Assembly: GCA_027296055.1 (NCBI GenBank)
Contig: JAPUJT010000156.1
Span: forward strand, 1-39,390
Length of the DNA stretch: 39,390 nucleotides
DNA from: Planctomycetota bacterium
GTDB lineage: Bacteria; Planctomycetota; JAPUJT01
Direction: 5' to 3'
In this document: positions 1 through 7,660 of the stretch, one piece after another
Position numbering within the stretch: the stretch's first letter is position 1
Layout of the letters: each line of letters starts with the position of its first letter
Notes under the pieces: generated by a model
Database searches by the model: none
What the model was told of the DNA's origin: nothing
Seen by the model: only the letters and a program-made list of their open reading frames with translations
Program-made: the position numbers and the translations under genes

Positions 1-454
1 GGTGGACGAGGGACGCCGTCAACGTTCCGGTGGAGATCGACTCCTCCCTGATCAGGCGGTTCTTGCTGTCGAGGAGGAGGGCGTAAAAGCTTTCCTTCTC
101 CGTCACGGAGAGTGCAGGACCGAGCCGTTCATAGACATCTCGAGCGGAGAGATATGGCCCAGGCCGCTGGCCTCGCGCGGCCTGGACCCTGAACCCGAGG
201 GCGATCGCCGCCTGAATCCGCGCCGCCTTTGCCGGACCGACCCCGCGTAGACGAGCGATCTCCCGCCAGGTGGCTCGAGCGAGCCCCTGCACCCCACCAA
301 AAACGCCTAGCAACTGGCGGGCGAGATCGAGAGAGCTTTGCCCCTGCACTCCGGACTGCAGGGCGATGGCGAGCAACTCACCATCCGTGAGGACCTCGAC
401 GCCCTGCCCGAGGAGCCTTTCGCGCGGTCTCTCCCCGGGAGGGAAGAGAGTCAT
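1..454 (-). CDS. radC: RadC family JAB-domain protein (partial, C-terminus outside window)
   Basis: About 150 N-terminal residues are visible; the window edge removes the rest. The readable part has the typical RadC order. First comes a short PGERPRERLLGQG leader, then a region with GELLAIALQSGVQGQSSLDLA. A helix-hairpin-helix follows with LRGVGPAKAARIQAAI. Last is the start of the JAB/MPN domain with FYALLLDSKNRLI and STGTLTASLVH. The metal-binding HxHPSGD segment would lie outside the window. I chose the ATG at 454 because GGGGAAGG lies about 7 nt upstream. An ATG at 472 is also in frame but has a poorer ribosome site. RadC proteins are widespread; their old DNA-repair label is not well supported and the biochemical role is unsettled. 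The truncation is caused by the window, not by mutation. Confidence 0.93.
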   Translation of the reverse strand, partial: MTLFPPGERPRERLLGQGVEVLTDGELLAIALQSGVQGQSSLDLARQLLGVFGGVQGLARATWREIARLRGVGPAKAARIQAAIALGFRVQAARGQRPGPYLSARDVYERLGPALSVTEKESFYALLLDSKNRLIREESISTGTLTASLVH

Positions 455-579
455 ACCGCTCACCTTCCCCATGAATAGTTTTCTCTCGGAGCGGAGGCGT
501 TGAACCGTCTGATCCTACCCCACCCCTCCGACAGGCTCTGCGGGACGCTATCCGTTCGAGATGGAACAGGCGAAGTGAA

Positions 580-1635
580 CTACGAGAAGTCGTATCGTTT
601 CTCGTGATCGATCAGTCGGCGGATCAGCTTGAAGTAGACGATCGATCCGAGCTGGTGGCCCACGGAGGTCGCCAGAGTCTTGCCTCCCCGACAGGTCTGG
701 CAGTGGGGATGGACGACGCGCATCCGGCGGAATCCGTCTGCGACCTCCTCGGCGCCCCGGCTGCGGAGAAACTCCAGCAAACGGACCTCGCCTATTTTGC
801 TCGTGGAGGTCTTCCCCTCGTAGTCGGCGCAGCAGAAAACGATGCTCCCGTTCCAGAGGACTCCCATCTGCTCCGTGAGACCGTGGCAGGATCCAAACTT
901 TGCCGGGACGGTCTCCCCGTTGCCACGGAAAGGTCCCGCCCAGTCACCGGCTGGCTTCGCCTCGATCAGAAAGCGGGGCGAGATGGGGTGGATCGTCCAT
1001 CCCCAGGTCCGGAACCGATGAAGGTGCTTCGGATCGGCCTCGCCGAGGATCTGGTTGAGCCAGAACGCGACCTCCCGGCGGAGCTCTTTCGTGGAGGAGT
1101 GGGTATTCACTCCGTTCTCGGGGAAGAGCACCTTCCTGAAAGGTGTCGTCAAGATGCTGAGGTGTAGAATCGTGCGGCCGGTGTTCCGCAATATCTCCCG
1201 GGCCGCGCCCGCCACGCTCACGACATAGTCGGCGTACGATCCCTTCCTCCCCTCCTTGTTCTTGAACTCCTCCGACTGCGGATGCTGGAGCGAGATGACG
1301 AGCCGGGAGAGACCCTGTTCGCTGAGGGCGCCCGCTATCTCGGGAGACAGCAGCGAGCCGTTCGTCGTCACGCAGACCTGCAGTCCCCTGTGGCGGGCGT
1401 GTCCGACCACCTCGGCCAGGTGAGGATGCAGGAGGGGCTCGCCCATCAGATGGCAGAAGATCCACTCGGCGATCCCGTCGTCCGCTACTTCGTCGATCGT
1501 GCGGCGCGCAAGATCCAGATCCATGAAGCCACGGTGCCTGTTCATGATCCCGTCCGGGCAGTAACTGCACGAAAAATTGCAGTGGGACGTGAGCTCCAGA
1601 TGGAGCCGCTTCAGCGGCAATCGGATCCGAGGCAT
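580..1635 (-). CDS. radical SAM protein with C-terminal SPASM-like cysteine cluster
   Basis: 351 aa. CNFSCSYC (Cys19, 23, 26) is the CxxxCxxC motif that binds the SAM-cleaving 4Fe-4S cluster, and MGEP (residues 64-67) is the usual GGEP-like strand 2 motif. Further cysteines at 250, 268, 269, 312 and 315 (CHGL, FCCAD, CQTC) suggest a SPASM-type auxiliary cluster. Such proteins often modify peptides, sugars or lipids, and the substrate here is unknown. The ATG at 1635 is preferred because GGGGAAGAG lies just upstream; a TTG at 1674 would add 13 residues without a good site. It lies 66 bp downstream of a GT2 glycosyltransferase on the same strand, so a role in surface polysaccharide or cell-envelope modification is possible. 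That role is inference from context only. Confidence 0.85.
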   Translation of the reverse strand: MPRIRLPLKRLHLELTSHCNFSCSYCPDGIMNRHRGFMDLDLARRTIDEVADDGIAEWIFCHLMGEPLLHPHLAEVVGHARHRGLQVCVTTNGSLLSPEIAGALSEQGLSRLVISLQHPQSEEFKNKEGRKGSYADYVVSVAGAAREILRNTGRTILHLSILTTPFRKVLFPENGVNTHSSTKELRREVAFWLNQILGEADPKHLHRFRTWGWTIHPISPRFLIEAKPAGDWAGPFRGNGETVPAKFGSCHGLTEQMGVLWNGSIVFCCADYEGKTSTSKIGEVRLLEFLRSRGAEEVADGFRRMRVVHPHCQTCRGGKTLATSVGHQLGSIVYFKLIRRLIDHEKRYDFS

Positions 1636-1674
1636 GTTCTCTTCCCCAGGGGCGACGGGAGAGTATTCAATCAA

Positions 1675-1698
1675 CCAGGGTACCGGCCAGGGTACCGG
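1675..1698. repeat. perfect tandem duplication of a 12-bp unit
   Basis: The unit CCAGGGTACCGG occurs twice head to tail (1675-1686 and 1687-1698). It sits between the stop codon of the glycosyltransferase and the start of the radical SAM gene, and each unit contains the palindrome GGTACC. It could be a paired protein-binding site or a recent local duplication. No function can be read from it. Confidence 0.8.
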
Positions 1699-1701
1699 GG
1701 G

Positions 1702-2574
1702 TCAAAAGCGAAACAGGTCGACCAGGAACGCGGGTGCCCGGGTCGGTCGGAGCCGGATCCCCTCACCCACGAGTCGGAGAGCGGCGAGCAAGCTCCCCCT
1801 GCGAATCTCCATTTGTCCGAGTCGCGCCAGGTGAAGGCCGAGGCGGCGTCGGAGGGCGGACCGACCGGCCGGGGAAAGCTCCGGTGCGTCATCCCATTCC
1901 CGGAGAATCTCCGCCATGTCCCGGGCCTTGGCGACCTCGTCGGCGCTTGCCGCCCCGGCATGCTGCCGGTAAGAGAGCAGAACCCGGTCGACGAAAAGGA
2001 AGGGGTGTCGGGCGGCGAGCCGGAGGAGCATCTCGTAGTCATCCGCCACGCGCAGATCCTCCCGGAAGGGACCGATGTTTCGCAGGATCTCGCGCTCGAC
2101 CACCAGGCAAGAAGACGTGCGGACGAGCGTCCGCTCCATCAGACGATCCAGGATCATCCCGGAGTACCCTTTCCGGGGGCGAGTCCGAGCCGGGCGATCA
2201 CGCGTGCCCGTGACCTCGTAGCGGCAGTAGGAGACCCGGTATTTCGGCTCCTCCTTCAGAGCCCCGATCTGCACGAGCAGCTTCTCGCGCGCCCAGATAT
2301 CGTCATGGTCCAGGAACGCCACGAAGCGCCCCTTGCAGCGGGCCAATCCGGCGTTCTTCGCGGACCCGATCCCGCCCCGTTCCTTCCGGACGTAGACGAG
2401 GCGGTCCAGGAACGGCCTCAGGGCGTCGCGGGTGCTCGGTGGGGAGCCGTCGTCCACGATCACGATCTCGTAATCGGTGTAGGTCTGGGCGAAGACGGAT
2501 TCGAGGGTCTCGATCAGCAGGGCGGGCTGATCGTAGGTCGGAATGAGCACGGACGTCTCGGGTGTGGAGGCCAT
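1702..2574 (-). CDS. family 2 glycosyltransferase (GT-A fold)
   Basis: 290 aa. The N-terminus has SVLIPTYDQPALL followed by VIVDDGS (residues 38-44), the nucleotide-binding part of GT-A enzymes. FLDHDD (residues 88-92) supplies the DxD-type metal and sugar-nucleotide site. GPFREDLRVADDYEMLLRL is the usual acceptor-side ED motif. No membrane segment is visible, so the enzyme is probably cytoplasmic or peripheral and transfers a sugar to a surface glycan or protein. Donor and acceptor cannot be told. The ATG at 2574 has GGAAGGAAG upstream; the frame stays open to 2619 but adds only low-complexity residues. It is transcribed divergently from the M24 peptidase and is probably in one unit with the downstream radical SAM gene. 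Confidence 0.9.
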   Translation of the reverse strand: MASTPETSVLIPTYDQPALLIETLESVFAQTYTDYEIVIVDDGSPPSTRDALRPFLDRLVYVRKERGGIGSAKNAGLARCKGRFVAFLDHDDIWAREKLLVQIGALKEEPKYRVSYCRYEVTGTRDRPARTRPRKGYSGMILDRLMERTLVRTSSCLVVEREILRNIGPFREDLRVADDYEMLLRLAARHPFLFVDRVLLSYRQHAGAASADEVAKARDMAEILREWDDAPELSPAGRSALRRRLGLHLARLGQMEIRRGSLLAALRLVGEGIRLRPTRAPAFLVDLFRF

Positions 2575-2702
2575 GGGGCTGCACTTCCTTCCGTCACCCA
2601 CCCCGACGACGCGAGGCAAACAAACGGCTGGAACGCGGGGCGCAGGCGGTTAGGATCGCCGGGGTCTCCGTCGTCTCATCAAAATCTCGTCAGGAGGGAA
2701 TC

Positions 2703-3767
2703 TTGCCCCATTTCGACCGGGCGGTCTACATCGAGCGTATGGAGAGGGCGCGCGCCGGCCTGGCGGCCGCCGAACGTTCCTGTGCAATCATCCATCCTTC
2801 AGCGGATCTGGAGTACCTGACGGGGCTCGACGTCCACCCGAGCGAGCGGCTCATCGCCCTCCTCCTTCCAGAGCGAGGCGAGGCTCGAATCGTCTGTCCC
2901 GCCTTCGAAGAGGGGCGCATCCTCGAGGGCGGGGTGATCGAAAAGACGCTGCCCTGGCGGGAGCAGGATGACCCCTTCGAGATCCTGGCCAGAGACGGAG
3001 AGGTCCACGGCTCGATCTGCCTCGGCGCGGCGATGCCGTTCTTCTTCGTCGACAGGATTCGACGAGCGTTGCCGGCTGCGGATCTCGCCAGCGCCGATCC
3101 GATCATCGCCCCGTTAAGGATGGTCAAGGGGCCCGAGGAGGTGGCTGCGCAGCGGGAGGCTCTCGAAAGGACACGGGAACGGATCTTCGACGCGGCGAGG
3201 ACGGCGCGGGACGGCGTGATGGAAGCGGAGATCGCCCGCAGTCTCGACGGTGGAATAGTCCTCTTCAGCGAGAACGGCGCCCTTCCCCATGGTGTGGCGG
3301 GGAAACGAAAGCTCACCGCGGAGGACTCGATCCTCATCGATGCCGGAGAACGCGTCCGCGGATACTGGTCGGACATCACGCGGACGTTCATCCGCGCCGG
3401 AAACGAGAAGGCGAACGAGATCCATCGGATCGTCGCCGATGCGCAGACCGCGGCGTTCCGTAAGGCGGGGCCCGGCGTCCAGGCCCAGGAGGTGGATCGG
3501 GCCGCCCGCGCCTCGATCGCCCAGGCAGGCTACGAGCGATTTTTCACCCATCGAACGGGCCACGGGATCGGCCTGCAGGGCCACGAGCCTCCCTTCCTCG
3601 TGGAGGGGAACGTCTCGCGACTCGAGCCCGGCATGACGATGACGATCGAGCCGGGAATTTACCTCCCAGGAGAGTTCGGCGTGCGCATCGAGGACGTCTT
3701 CCTGATCACCGAGGACGGCTGCGAACCCCTGTCACAGCGCGACCTCTCCCCCACCCACCGGGCTTGA
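2703..3767 (+). CDS. M24B family metallopeptidase (Xaa-Pro aminopeptidase/dipeptidase-like)
   Basis: 354 aa, cytoplasmic. The C-terminal pita-bread domain has all five dinuclear metal ligands: Asp213 (LIDAG), Asp224 (SDITRTF), His287 (HRTGHGIG), Glu316 (TIEPGIY) and Glu330 (VRIEDVF). HGIGLQGHEPP matches prolidase and aminopeptidase P relatives. Residues 1-140 form the creatinase-type N-terminal domain, ending at MVKGPEEV, the usual junction. The start is TTG at 2703: AGGAGGG lies 5 nt upstream, and the conserved part begins immediately after it. The frame is open upstream to 2562, but that stretch runs into the divergent glycosyltransferase and has no family similarity. The family removes N-terminal residues before proline; the exact substrate is not predictable. 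Confidence 0.92.
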   Translation: MPHFDRAVYIERMERARAGLAAAERSCAIIHPSADLEYLTGLDVHPSERLIALLLPERGEARIVCPAFEEGRILEGGVIEKTLPWREQDDPFEILARDGEVHGSICLGAAMPFFFVDRIRRALPAADLASADPIIAPLRMVKGPEEVAAQREALERTRERIFDAARTARDGVMEAEIARSLDGGIVLFSENGALPHGVAGKRKLTAEDSILIDAGERVRGYWSDITRTFIRAGNEKANEIHRIVADAQTAAFRKAGPGVQAQEVDRAARASIAQAGYERFFTHRTGHGIGLQGHEPPFLVEGNVSRLEPGMTMTIEPGIYLPGEFGVRIEDVFLITEDGCEPLSQRDLSPTHRA

Positions 3768-3794
3768 GCCCATCCGCACTCCATGGGCTATACT
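3767..3794 (+). promoter_or_regulatory. inverted repeat next to a -10-like box upstream of the GH39-like gene
   Basis: AGCCCAT (3767-3773) and ATGGGCT (3783-3789) form a perfect 7-bp inverted repeat with a 9-nt centre. It starts at the last base of the peptidase stop codon. The right arm abuts TATACT (3789-3794), a plausible -10 box about 30 nt before the next ATG. A -35 candidate, TTGAGC, lies 19 nt upstream of it, which is slightly long. It could be an operator over a promoter or a hairpin at the end of the peptidase mRNA; there is no T-tract. Confidence 0.35.
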
Positions 3795-3825
3795 CCTTGG
3801 GGTTCACGAGCAAGGAGGCCCATCG

Positions 3826-5445
3826 ATGCCCTCGTCAATGACTCGCCGGCCGATCGCTTCGTCCATCGCGTTCCTCCTCCTCTCCGCATGCGGAGGGGGC
3901 AGTGATCACGATGAGAAGACTCCGCCGCCACCCCCCCCGATCGTCACGGCCGTCTCCGTCTCCGTCGATGCCGGATCGGTCGCCGGGAGCCTGAGTCCCT
4001 TATGGGGCGACCACTACGACCTCTCCTTCACTCACATGAACTATGCCGGGGAGGCGGGTTTCATCCCTCTGGTCCAGGCGCTTCAGCCGCGGTCCTGGCG
4101 GTGCTCCGTCGGGAGATGGGAAGTCGGCTTTCCGCCGCCGACCGGCGGGGACAGCACCGACCCCGCCGTCCTGATGACGGTGGAGAGGGAGTATTATCGC
4201 GGCCCGAACTCGATGGCAGGCGCGGACGACCCCGCCAATTACGATTTCACCTATCTGGACACGCAACTCTCCGACATAGCGCTCGTGGGGGCCGAGCCTT
4301 TCCTCTGTTTCGATTCCATGCCGTTCACACTCAGCTCGGAGCAGAATCCCCTCAACCCCTATAACCTCGGCCTCTCGGACCCCCAGCTTTCCTACTCCAA
4401 CGGTATTCGCACGGCGCCTCCGGCCGACCCGGCAGTCTATGCAAGGGTCGTACGAAATGTGGTGCGCCATATCCGTGGGCTCTTCGCCGGGACGACGGAT
4501 TTCGGCATCACCTACATCGAGATCGGCAACGAGCCCGACCTGGTGGACGCCACAGGAGATCCTCTCCGCTACTTCTGGACGGGGACACACGCCGACTGGC
4601 TGATCATGTACGCCGCCATTGCCAGTGAGATCGACGCCGATCCGAGCATCTCGGGGCAGGTGCGCCTGGGCGGCGGATCTTTCGCCTTCCAGCCGGGGGA
4701 GCCAAGCCCGACCTTTCTCCAGGACTTCCTCGTGGACGTCACCCTCCGCGGGAGCCGGATCGACTTCGTCTCCTACCATTCCTACGACGACGACCCCGCG
4801 CAGCACTTCGTGTCGCTGTCTCGCCTCGCCGGGATCCTGACCGGCCTCGGCCTCTCTCTCGAGATCATCAACGGGGAATGGGGCCGCGCTCTCGATGGCG
4901 CCGATCCTGTCTACGATCGGATCGAGCACGGGATCTTCCGCGCCCGGGTTATGATCCTGATGCAGCTCTTCGGCGTGACGCATGCCCACGAGGCCCTCCT
5001 GAGGAATCCGATCCCTGGTTCCGATTTTCTTGGTCTCATCTTCACCGGCCCTCCGGCCCCCAAGCCGGCCTCCGACTGCTACCTGGCGCTCCAGCAGTTG
5101 AACGTGACCCCGCAGGCCCTCTCGATCACCGCGCCCAGCGGGACCTACATGATGGCTGGATCGGACGCGGGGGGGACGAAGGTTGTCGTCGTCTACGTCG
5201 GGGACGATCCTGGCGCAGGCAACCAGACGCGAGTCGATCTCTCCGTGATCAATCTTCCCTGGGGCGCCGCCACGTTCAACGCCGATCGCTATGAGGTCTC
5301 CGAAGCGACCTGGTCGGCCGCCGAAGGGGTCAAGCTCGTCGACTCTCGGCCCGGCCTCGCTGGCCCCACCTTCAGCGACGCTCCGATCTTCGGTCCCGGT
5401 CCCGGGGCCGGCCAGATCATCGTCTGGGAACTCACGCGCAATTAA
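3826..5445 (+). CDS. lipoprotein glycoside hydrolase, GH39-like (clan GH-A)
   Basis: 539 aa. A lipoprotein signal peptide ends in LLLSAC, with Cys22 as the lipidation site. A charged patch (SDHDEK) and a PPPPPP tether follow. The catalytic part looks like a clan GH-A (beta/alpha)8 barrel. ITYIEIGNEPD places the acid/base Glu at 236 in an NEP motif, and LEIINGEWG gives a candidate nucleophile Glu351. FVSYHSYDDDP (314-324) is the beta-strand motif usual between them. The C-terminal 130 residues look like an all-beta accessory domain. GH39 members cleave xylosides, iduronides or related plant and bacterial glycans; the substrate is unknown. AAGGAGG lies 7 nt before the ATG. It is likely exposed on the outer membrane or periplasmic face. 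The family assignment comes from motif recognition only; GH5, GH30 and GH79 are alternatives. Confidence 0.78.
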   Translation: MPSSMTRRPIASSIAFLLLSACGGGSDHDEKTPPPPPPIVTAVSVSVDAGSVAGSLSPLWGDHYDLSFTHMNYAGEAGFIPLVQALQPRSWRCSVGRWEVGFPPPTGGDSTDPAVLMTVEREYYRGPNSMAGADDPANYDFTYLDTQLSDIALVGAEPFLCFDSMPFTLSSEQNPLNPYNLGLSDPQLSYSNGIRTAPPADPAVYARVVRNVVRHIRGLFAGTTDFGITYIEIGNEPDLVDATGDPLRYFWTGTHADWLIMYAAIASEIDADPSISGQVRLGGGSFAFQPGEPSPTFLQDFLVDVTLRGSRIDFVSYHSYDDDPAQHFVSLSRLAGILTGLGLSLEIINGEWGRALDGADPVYDRIEHGIFRARVMILMQLFGVTHAHEALLRNPIPGSDFLGLIFTGPPAPKPASDCYLALQQLNVTPQALSITAPSGTYMMAGSDAGGTKVVVVYVGDDPGAGNQTRVDLSVINLPWGAATFNADRYEVSEATWSAAEGVKLVDSRPGLAGPTFSDAPIFGPGPGAGQIIVWELTRN

Positions 5446-5456
5446 CGCAATGGATT

Positions 5457-5500
5457 GGGGAGATATACACTTATCTCAGTCCAATCAAGTGGGTGTCCCC
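5457..5500. repeat. REP-like imperfect palindrome, copy 1 (degenerate)
   Basis: This 44-bp element begins with GGGGAGATATACACTTATCT and ends with AAGTGGGTGTCCCC. It starts 11 nt after the stop codon of the GH39-like gene. It shares the ACACTTATCTC core and the GTGTCCCCTT right end with the two better copies at 6437 and 6763, but its left arm has diverged. The shape resembles REP elements mobilised by Y1 (RAYT) transposases elsewhere. Confidence 0.75.
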
Positions 5501-5574
5501 TTGAATGGATCTTCCCTTGGCATCCTCTTGCTAGGCGATGTAGCCTGGACGGCCGTCGCCCTGACCAGGTGCAG

Positions 5575-6432
5575 ATGATCGCCAAACCTCCCCTCCTACC
5601 AGCTCTGGGCCTCCTCGCGCTGCTCAGTCTCGGCACCAGCTGCCAGACGACGGTGGGGAACTACCTCGGCAACCGCGGTCGAGACCTCGGGGATTGCTTT
5701 CGCTTGCAGGTGGGCTTCGGGCCTGGAGTCGGGGCAAGCGCCAGCGCCGGGGGCAATCTTCACCTGGGCTTGGCTGTCGCAGCCGTGCCCCGCAGCCTCG
5801 GGGTCGGCTGGGTCTACGGAGAGGGAAATCTCGGACCTTTGGGTCCAGGCGGAAACGGTTGGGACGGTGTAGTGGACTACTCGCTCGGGATGTGGGTTGG
5901 CGTCTTCATCGCGGCCGCAAGCGGAGCCGGATCACATAGCGCCGGTGCGCATGACCCGTCGCGGGGATACAGGATGCCGGGTTTCCACTGGCAGATAGAC
6001 GGGCATCCGCACGCCACGCTCAGCCCCAGCTACGCCCAACACGCCTGCTATTCGTTCCTGCCTGTGTTTCTCTCGCGAGTGGGACCACGATCGGATGCGG
6101 GACAACCGAGCCGGGCCAGCCCGGAGCGATCGGACGACTGGCGCTCCGGGGAGGTCGATCCGGAGGCCTGGTCACCCGACGGCACCGACGAGGCCCCCAG
6201 CTCGATCAAGCCGCTTCACTGGCGCGAGCACCCGATAATGTGGAGTGGCAGGGCGTTGCGCTTGAATCGCCGCGCCCACATCCACGCCTTCGACATCGAG
6301 GCGAGTGTCTACGCCGGGATGGTCTACGCGAGGGCCGGCTTCAGCCCCGGCGAGTTCGTGGATTTCCTCCTCGGCTGGTTCGGGGTGGATATAGCGGGCG
6401 ATGACAGGCCGCTGGAGGCAGTCCAACCTTAG
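5575..6432 (+). CDS. lipoprotein of unknown function
   Basis: 285 aa. The signal peptide ends in LSLGTSC, so Cys23 is the probable lipidation site. The conserved-looking part follows directly: NYLGNRGRDLGDCFRLQVG, then a glycine-rich, beta-like stretch with many GV/GL pairs (residues 45-115). I recall NRxxDLxD openings in uncharacterised outer-membrane lipoproteins of other diderm bacteria, but I cannot name the family. The central 180-220 region is acidic and serine-rich and looks disordered. The ATG at 5575 has only AGGTG upstream. The frame is open to 5455, but that extension covers the REP-like element, so the shorter start is much more likely. REP-like elements lie on both sides. Function unknown. 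Confidence 0.72.
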   Translation: MIAKPPLLPALGLLALLSLGTSCQTTVGNYLGNRGRDLGDCFRLQVGFGPGVGASASAGGNLHLGLAVAAVPRSLGVGWVYGEGNLGPLGPGGNGWDGVVDYSLGMWVGVFIAAASGAGSHSAGAHDPSRGYRMPGFHWQIDGHPHATLSPSYAQHACYSFLPVFLSRVGPRSDAGQPSRASPERSDDWRSGEVDPEAWSPDGTDEAPSSIKPLHWREHPIMWSGRALRLNRRAHIHAFDIEASVYAGMVYARAGFSPGEFVDFLLGWFGVDIAGDDRPLEAVQP

Positions 6433-6436
6433 ATAT

Positions 6437-6478
6437 GGGGACACACACTTATCTCGATCCAATTGAGTGAGTGTCCCC
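6437..6478. repeat. REP-like imperfect palindrome, copy 2
   Basis: This 42-bp element starts with GGGGACACACACTTATCTCG and ends with TTGAGTGAGTGTCCCC, followed by TTAATT. The arms GGGGACAC/GTGTCCCC pair perfectly, with an A/A mismatch and then CACT/AGTG. It begins 5 nt after the TAG of the preceding lipoprotein gene. At RNA level it would form a stable hairpin at that mRNA 3' end. It is nearly identical to copy 3. Confidence 0.88.
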
Positions 6479-6500
6479 TTAATTATTCGAGGAGGTTTCT

Positions 6501-6755
6501 ATGCGGCGCACAAGTACTGGTTGGCTCTTTGCCGTTGTGTTGGCGGTCTTTCTACTTCTTGGGGCAACCCAGAGGGGCCCTGCAGAAGGCCGATTCCGGC
6601 TAATCACCTATCAAACGGGTGGAGGGCCCGCACAGGTCTGGGCGACTGTGATGATGATCGACAGCCTCGAGGGAAAGACCTGGTACCTGGGCAACGTCAA
6701 GGGGACGAGATCCGCTCCCCTGTGGCGTCCCGTGGCGATCCAGGGCAAAAAGTAG
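6501..6755 (+). CDS. small exported protein, unknown function
   Basis: 84 aa. An N-terminal hydrophobic segment (WLFAVVLAVFLLLGA, residues 8-22) is a signal peptide or anchor. After it comes a short domain with FRLITYQTGGG and WYLGNVKG. GAGGAGG lies 7 nt before the ATG, a strong ribosome site that supports this as a real gene. It is bracketed by REP-like copies 2 and 3, the latter beginning 8 nt after its stop. There is no cysteine for lipidation and no recognisable family. Its position suggests it belongs with the lipoprotein gene just upstream. Confidence 0.7.
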   Translation: MRRTSTGWLFAVVLAVFLLLGATQRGPAEGRFRLITYQTGGGPAQVWATVMMIDSLEGKTWYLGNVKGTRSAPLWRPVAIQGKK

Positions 6756-6762
6756 GAATTAC

Positions 6763-6804
6763 GGGGACACACACTTATCTCGATCGAATTAAGTGAGTGT
6801 CCCC
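6763..6804. repeat. REP-like imperfect palindrome, copy 3, between convergent genes
   Basis: This 42-bp element starts GGGGACACACACTTATCTCG and ends TTAAGTGAGTGTCCCC. AATT boxes flank it on both sides (6757-6760 and 6807-6810). It differs from copy 2 at only two central positions. It fills the gap between the stop of the small exported protein and the stop of the btuF-like gene on the other strand, so its transcript would be a bidirectional 3'-end hairpin. Confidence 0.88.
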
Positions 6805-6811
6805 TTAATTA

Positions 6812-7660
6812 CTAGAAGCGATCGGGGTGGAATTTTCTTGCCATGAAGCGGAGGAGCAGGGCGACGCGGGGGCCCGGGTCGATCGGGATGCCTCGCTCCA
6901 GGGGATAGATCTTTCTGTTCTTGCGGGCGGGCGTGGACGGCAGCTTGTCCCACTTGAGGATCACCATCCGATCGCTCGCCCCACGGCTGAACGCCTCCGA
7001 TACATCGATGATCACCTCGGGGGCCCTCGCGATGAGCGATTCGGCGCTGAACTGCGGGTGAGGGGTCTTGCTGTCCGAAGCGATGTTCGCCCCCCCGGCG
7101 AGCTCCATCAGCTCGTGGAGGAAGGATCCCTGGCCGGCGAGGATCAGGGGATCGTGATTGACCGCCACGGCCACACGCGGGCGAGGGGCTCCCTGCACCT
7201 TAGCTTCCAGCTCCGCAAGCTCTCGCTCGATCTTGCGCCGTAGCGCCGACGCCTCTTTCCCTTGACCGGTCACCTGGCCGATGACCACAATCGCGGCCAT
7301 CGCCTCGTCCAGCGTCTCGTTCCGGAGAAACAAGGCGATGAGTCCGCCGTCGCCCAGCTTCTTCTCGATATGAGCCGTGGAGTGTGATCTCATGCCGAGG
7401 ACGAGGTCGGGTTCGGAAGAGAAGATCGCCTCGAGGTTCGGGTCCACGAGCCCCCCTACCCTCCGGATATCGCTCGCTCCCGGCGGCGCGAACGAAGTGA
7501 CTCCCACGAGACGCTCCTTGCATCCGATCGTGATCAGGATTTCGGTGAAGGACGGCAGCAGGGACACGATCCGCCTCGCCTTCGTCCGGGGGATCTCCAG
7601 CGGCTTCGGTCCGGGGCATCCCCAGGCGGCGATGAGGAGAACAAGCAACATACGCTTCAT
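6812..7660 (-). CDS. btuF: BtuF-like substrate-binding lipoprotein of a cobalamin/metal-chelate ABC importer
   Basis: 282 aa. Signal peptide with lipobox AAWGC (Cys15). The class III periplasmic binding fold is clear: RRIVSLLPSFTEILITIGC opens lobe 1, VGGLVDPNLEAIFSSEPDLVLG follows, and a long connecting helix (residues 115-155) precedes lobe 2. HELMELAGGANIAS and APEVIIDVSE are typical of BtuF/FepB relatives. It would bind cobalamin, or possibly heme or a siderophore, and deliver it to the BtuC-BtuD pair encoded upstream. The ATG at 7660 overlaps the stop of btuD (ATGA), with GGAGGA upstream, so translation is coupled. The mRNA end carries REP-like copy 3. BtuF is the best match among the family, but the ligand is not proven. 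Confidence 0.85.
   Translation of the reverse strand: MKRMLLVLLIAAWGCPGPKPLEIPRTKARRIVSLLPSFTEILITIGCKERLVGVTSFAPPGASDIRRVGGLVDPNLEAIFSSEPDLVLGMRSHSTAHIEKKLGDGGLIALFLRNETLDEAMAAIVVIGQVTGQGKEASALRRKIERELAELEAKVQGAPRPRVAVAVNHDPLILAGQGSFLHELMELAGGANIASDSKTPHPQFSAESLIARAPEVIIDVSEAFSRGASDRMVILKWDKLPSTPARKNRKIYPLERGIPIDPGPRVALLLRFMARKFHPDRF

Noticed and set aside
1..454. Truncated radC as a pseudogene
   Set aside because: The reading frame is intact up to the window edge; the truncation is only the window limit.
1282..2820. 512-codon open frame on plus strand over the radical SAM and GT2 genes
   Set aside because: The minus-strand genes there have clear catalytic motifs. The plus-strand frame has none and runs across gene borders.
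5457..6804. CRISPR array from repeated palindromes
   Set aside because: Only three copies, spaced 980 and 326 bp apart, with genes between them and no short regular spacers.
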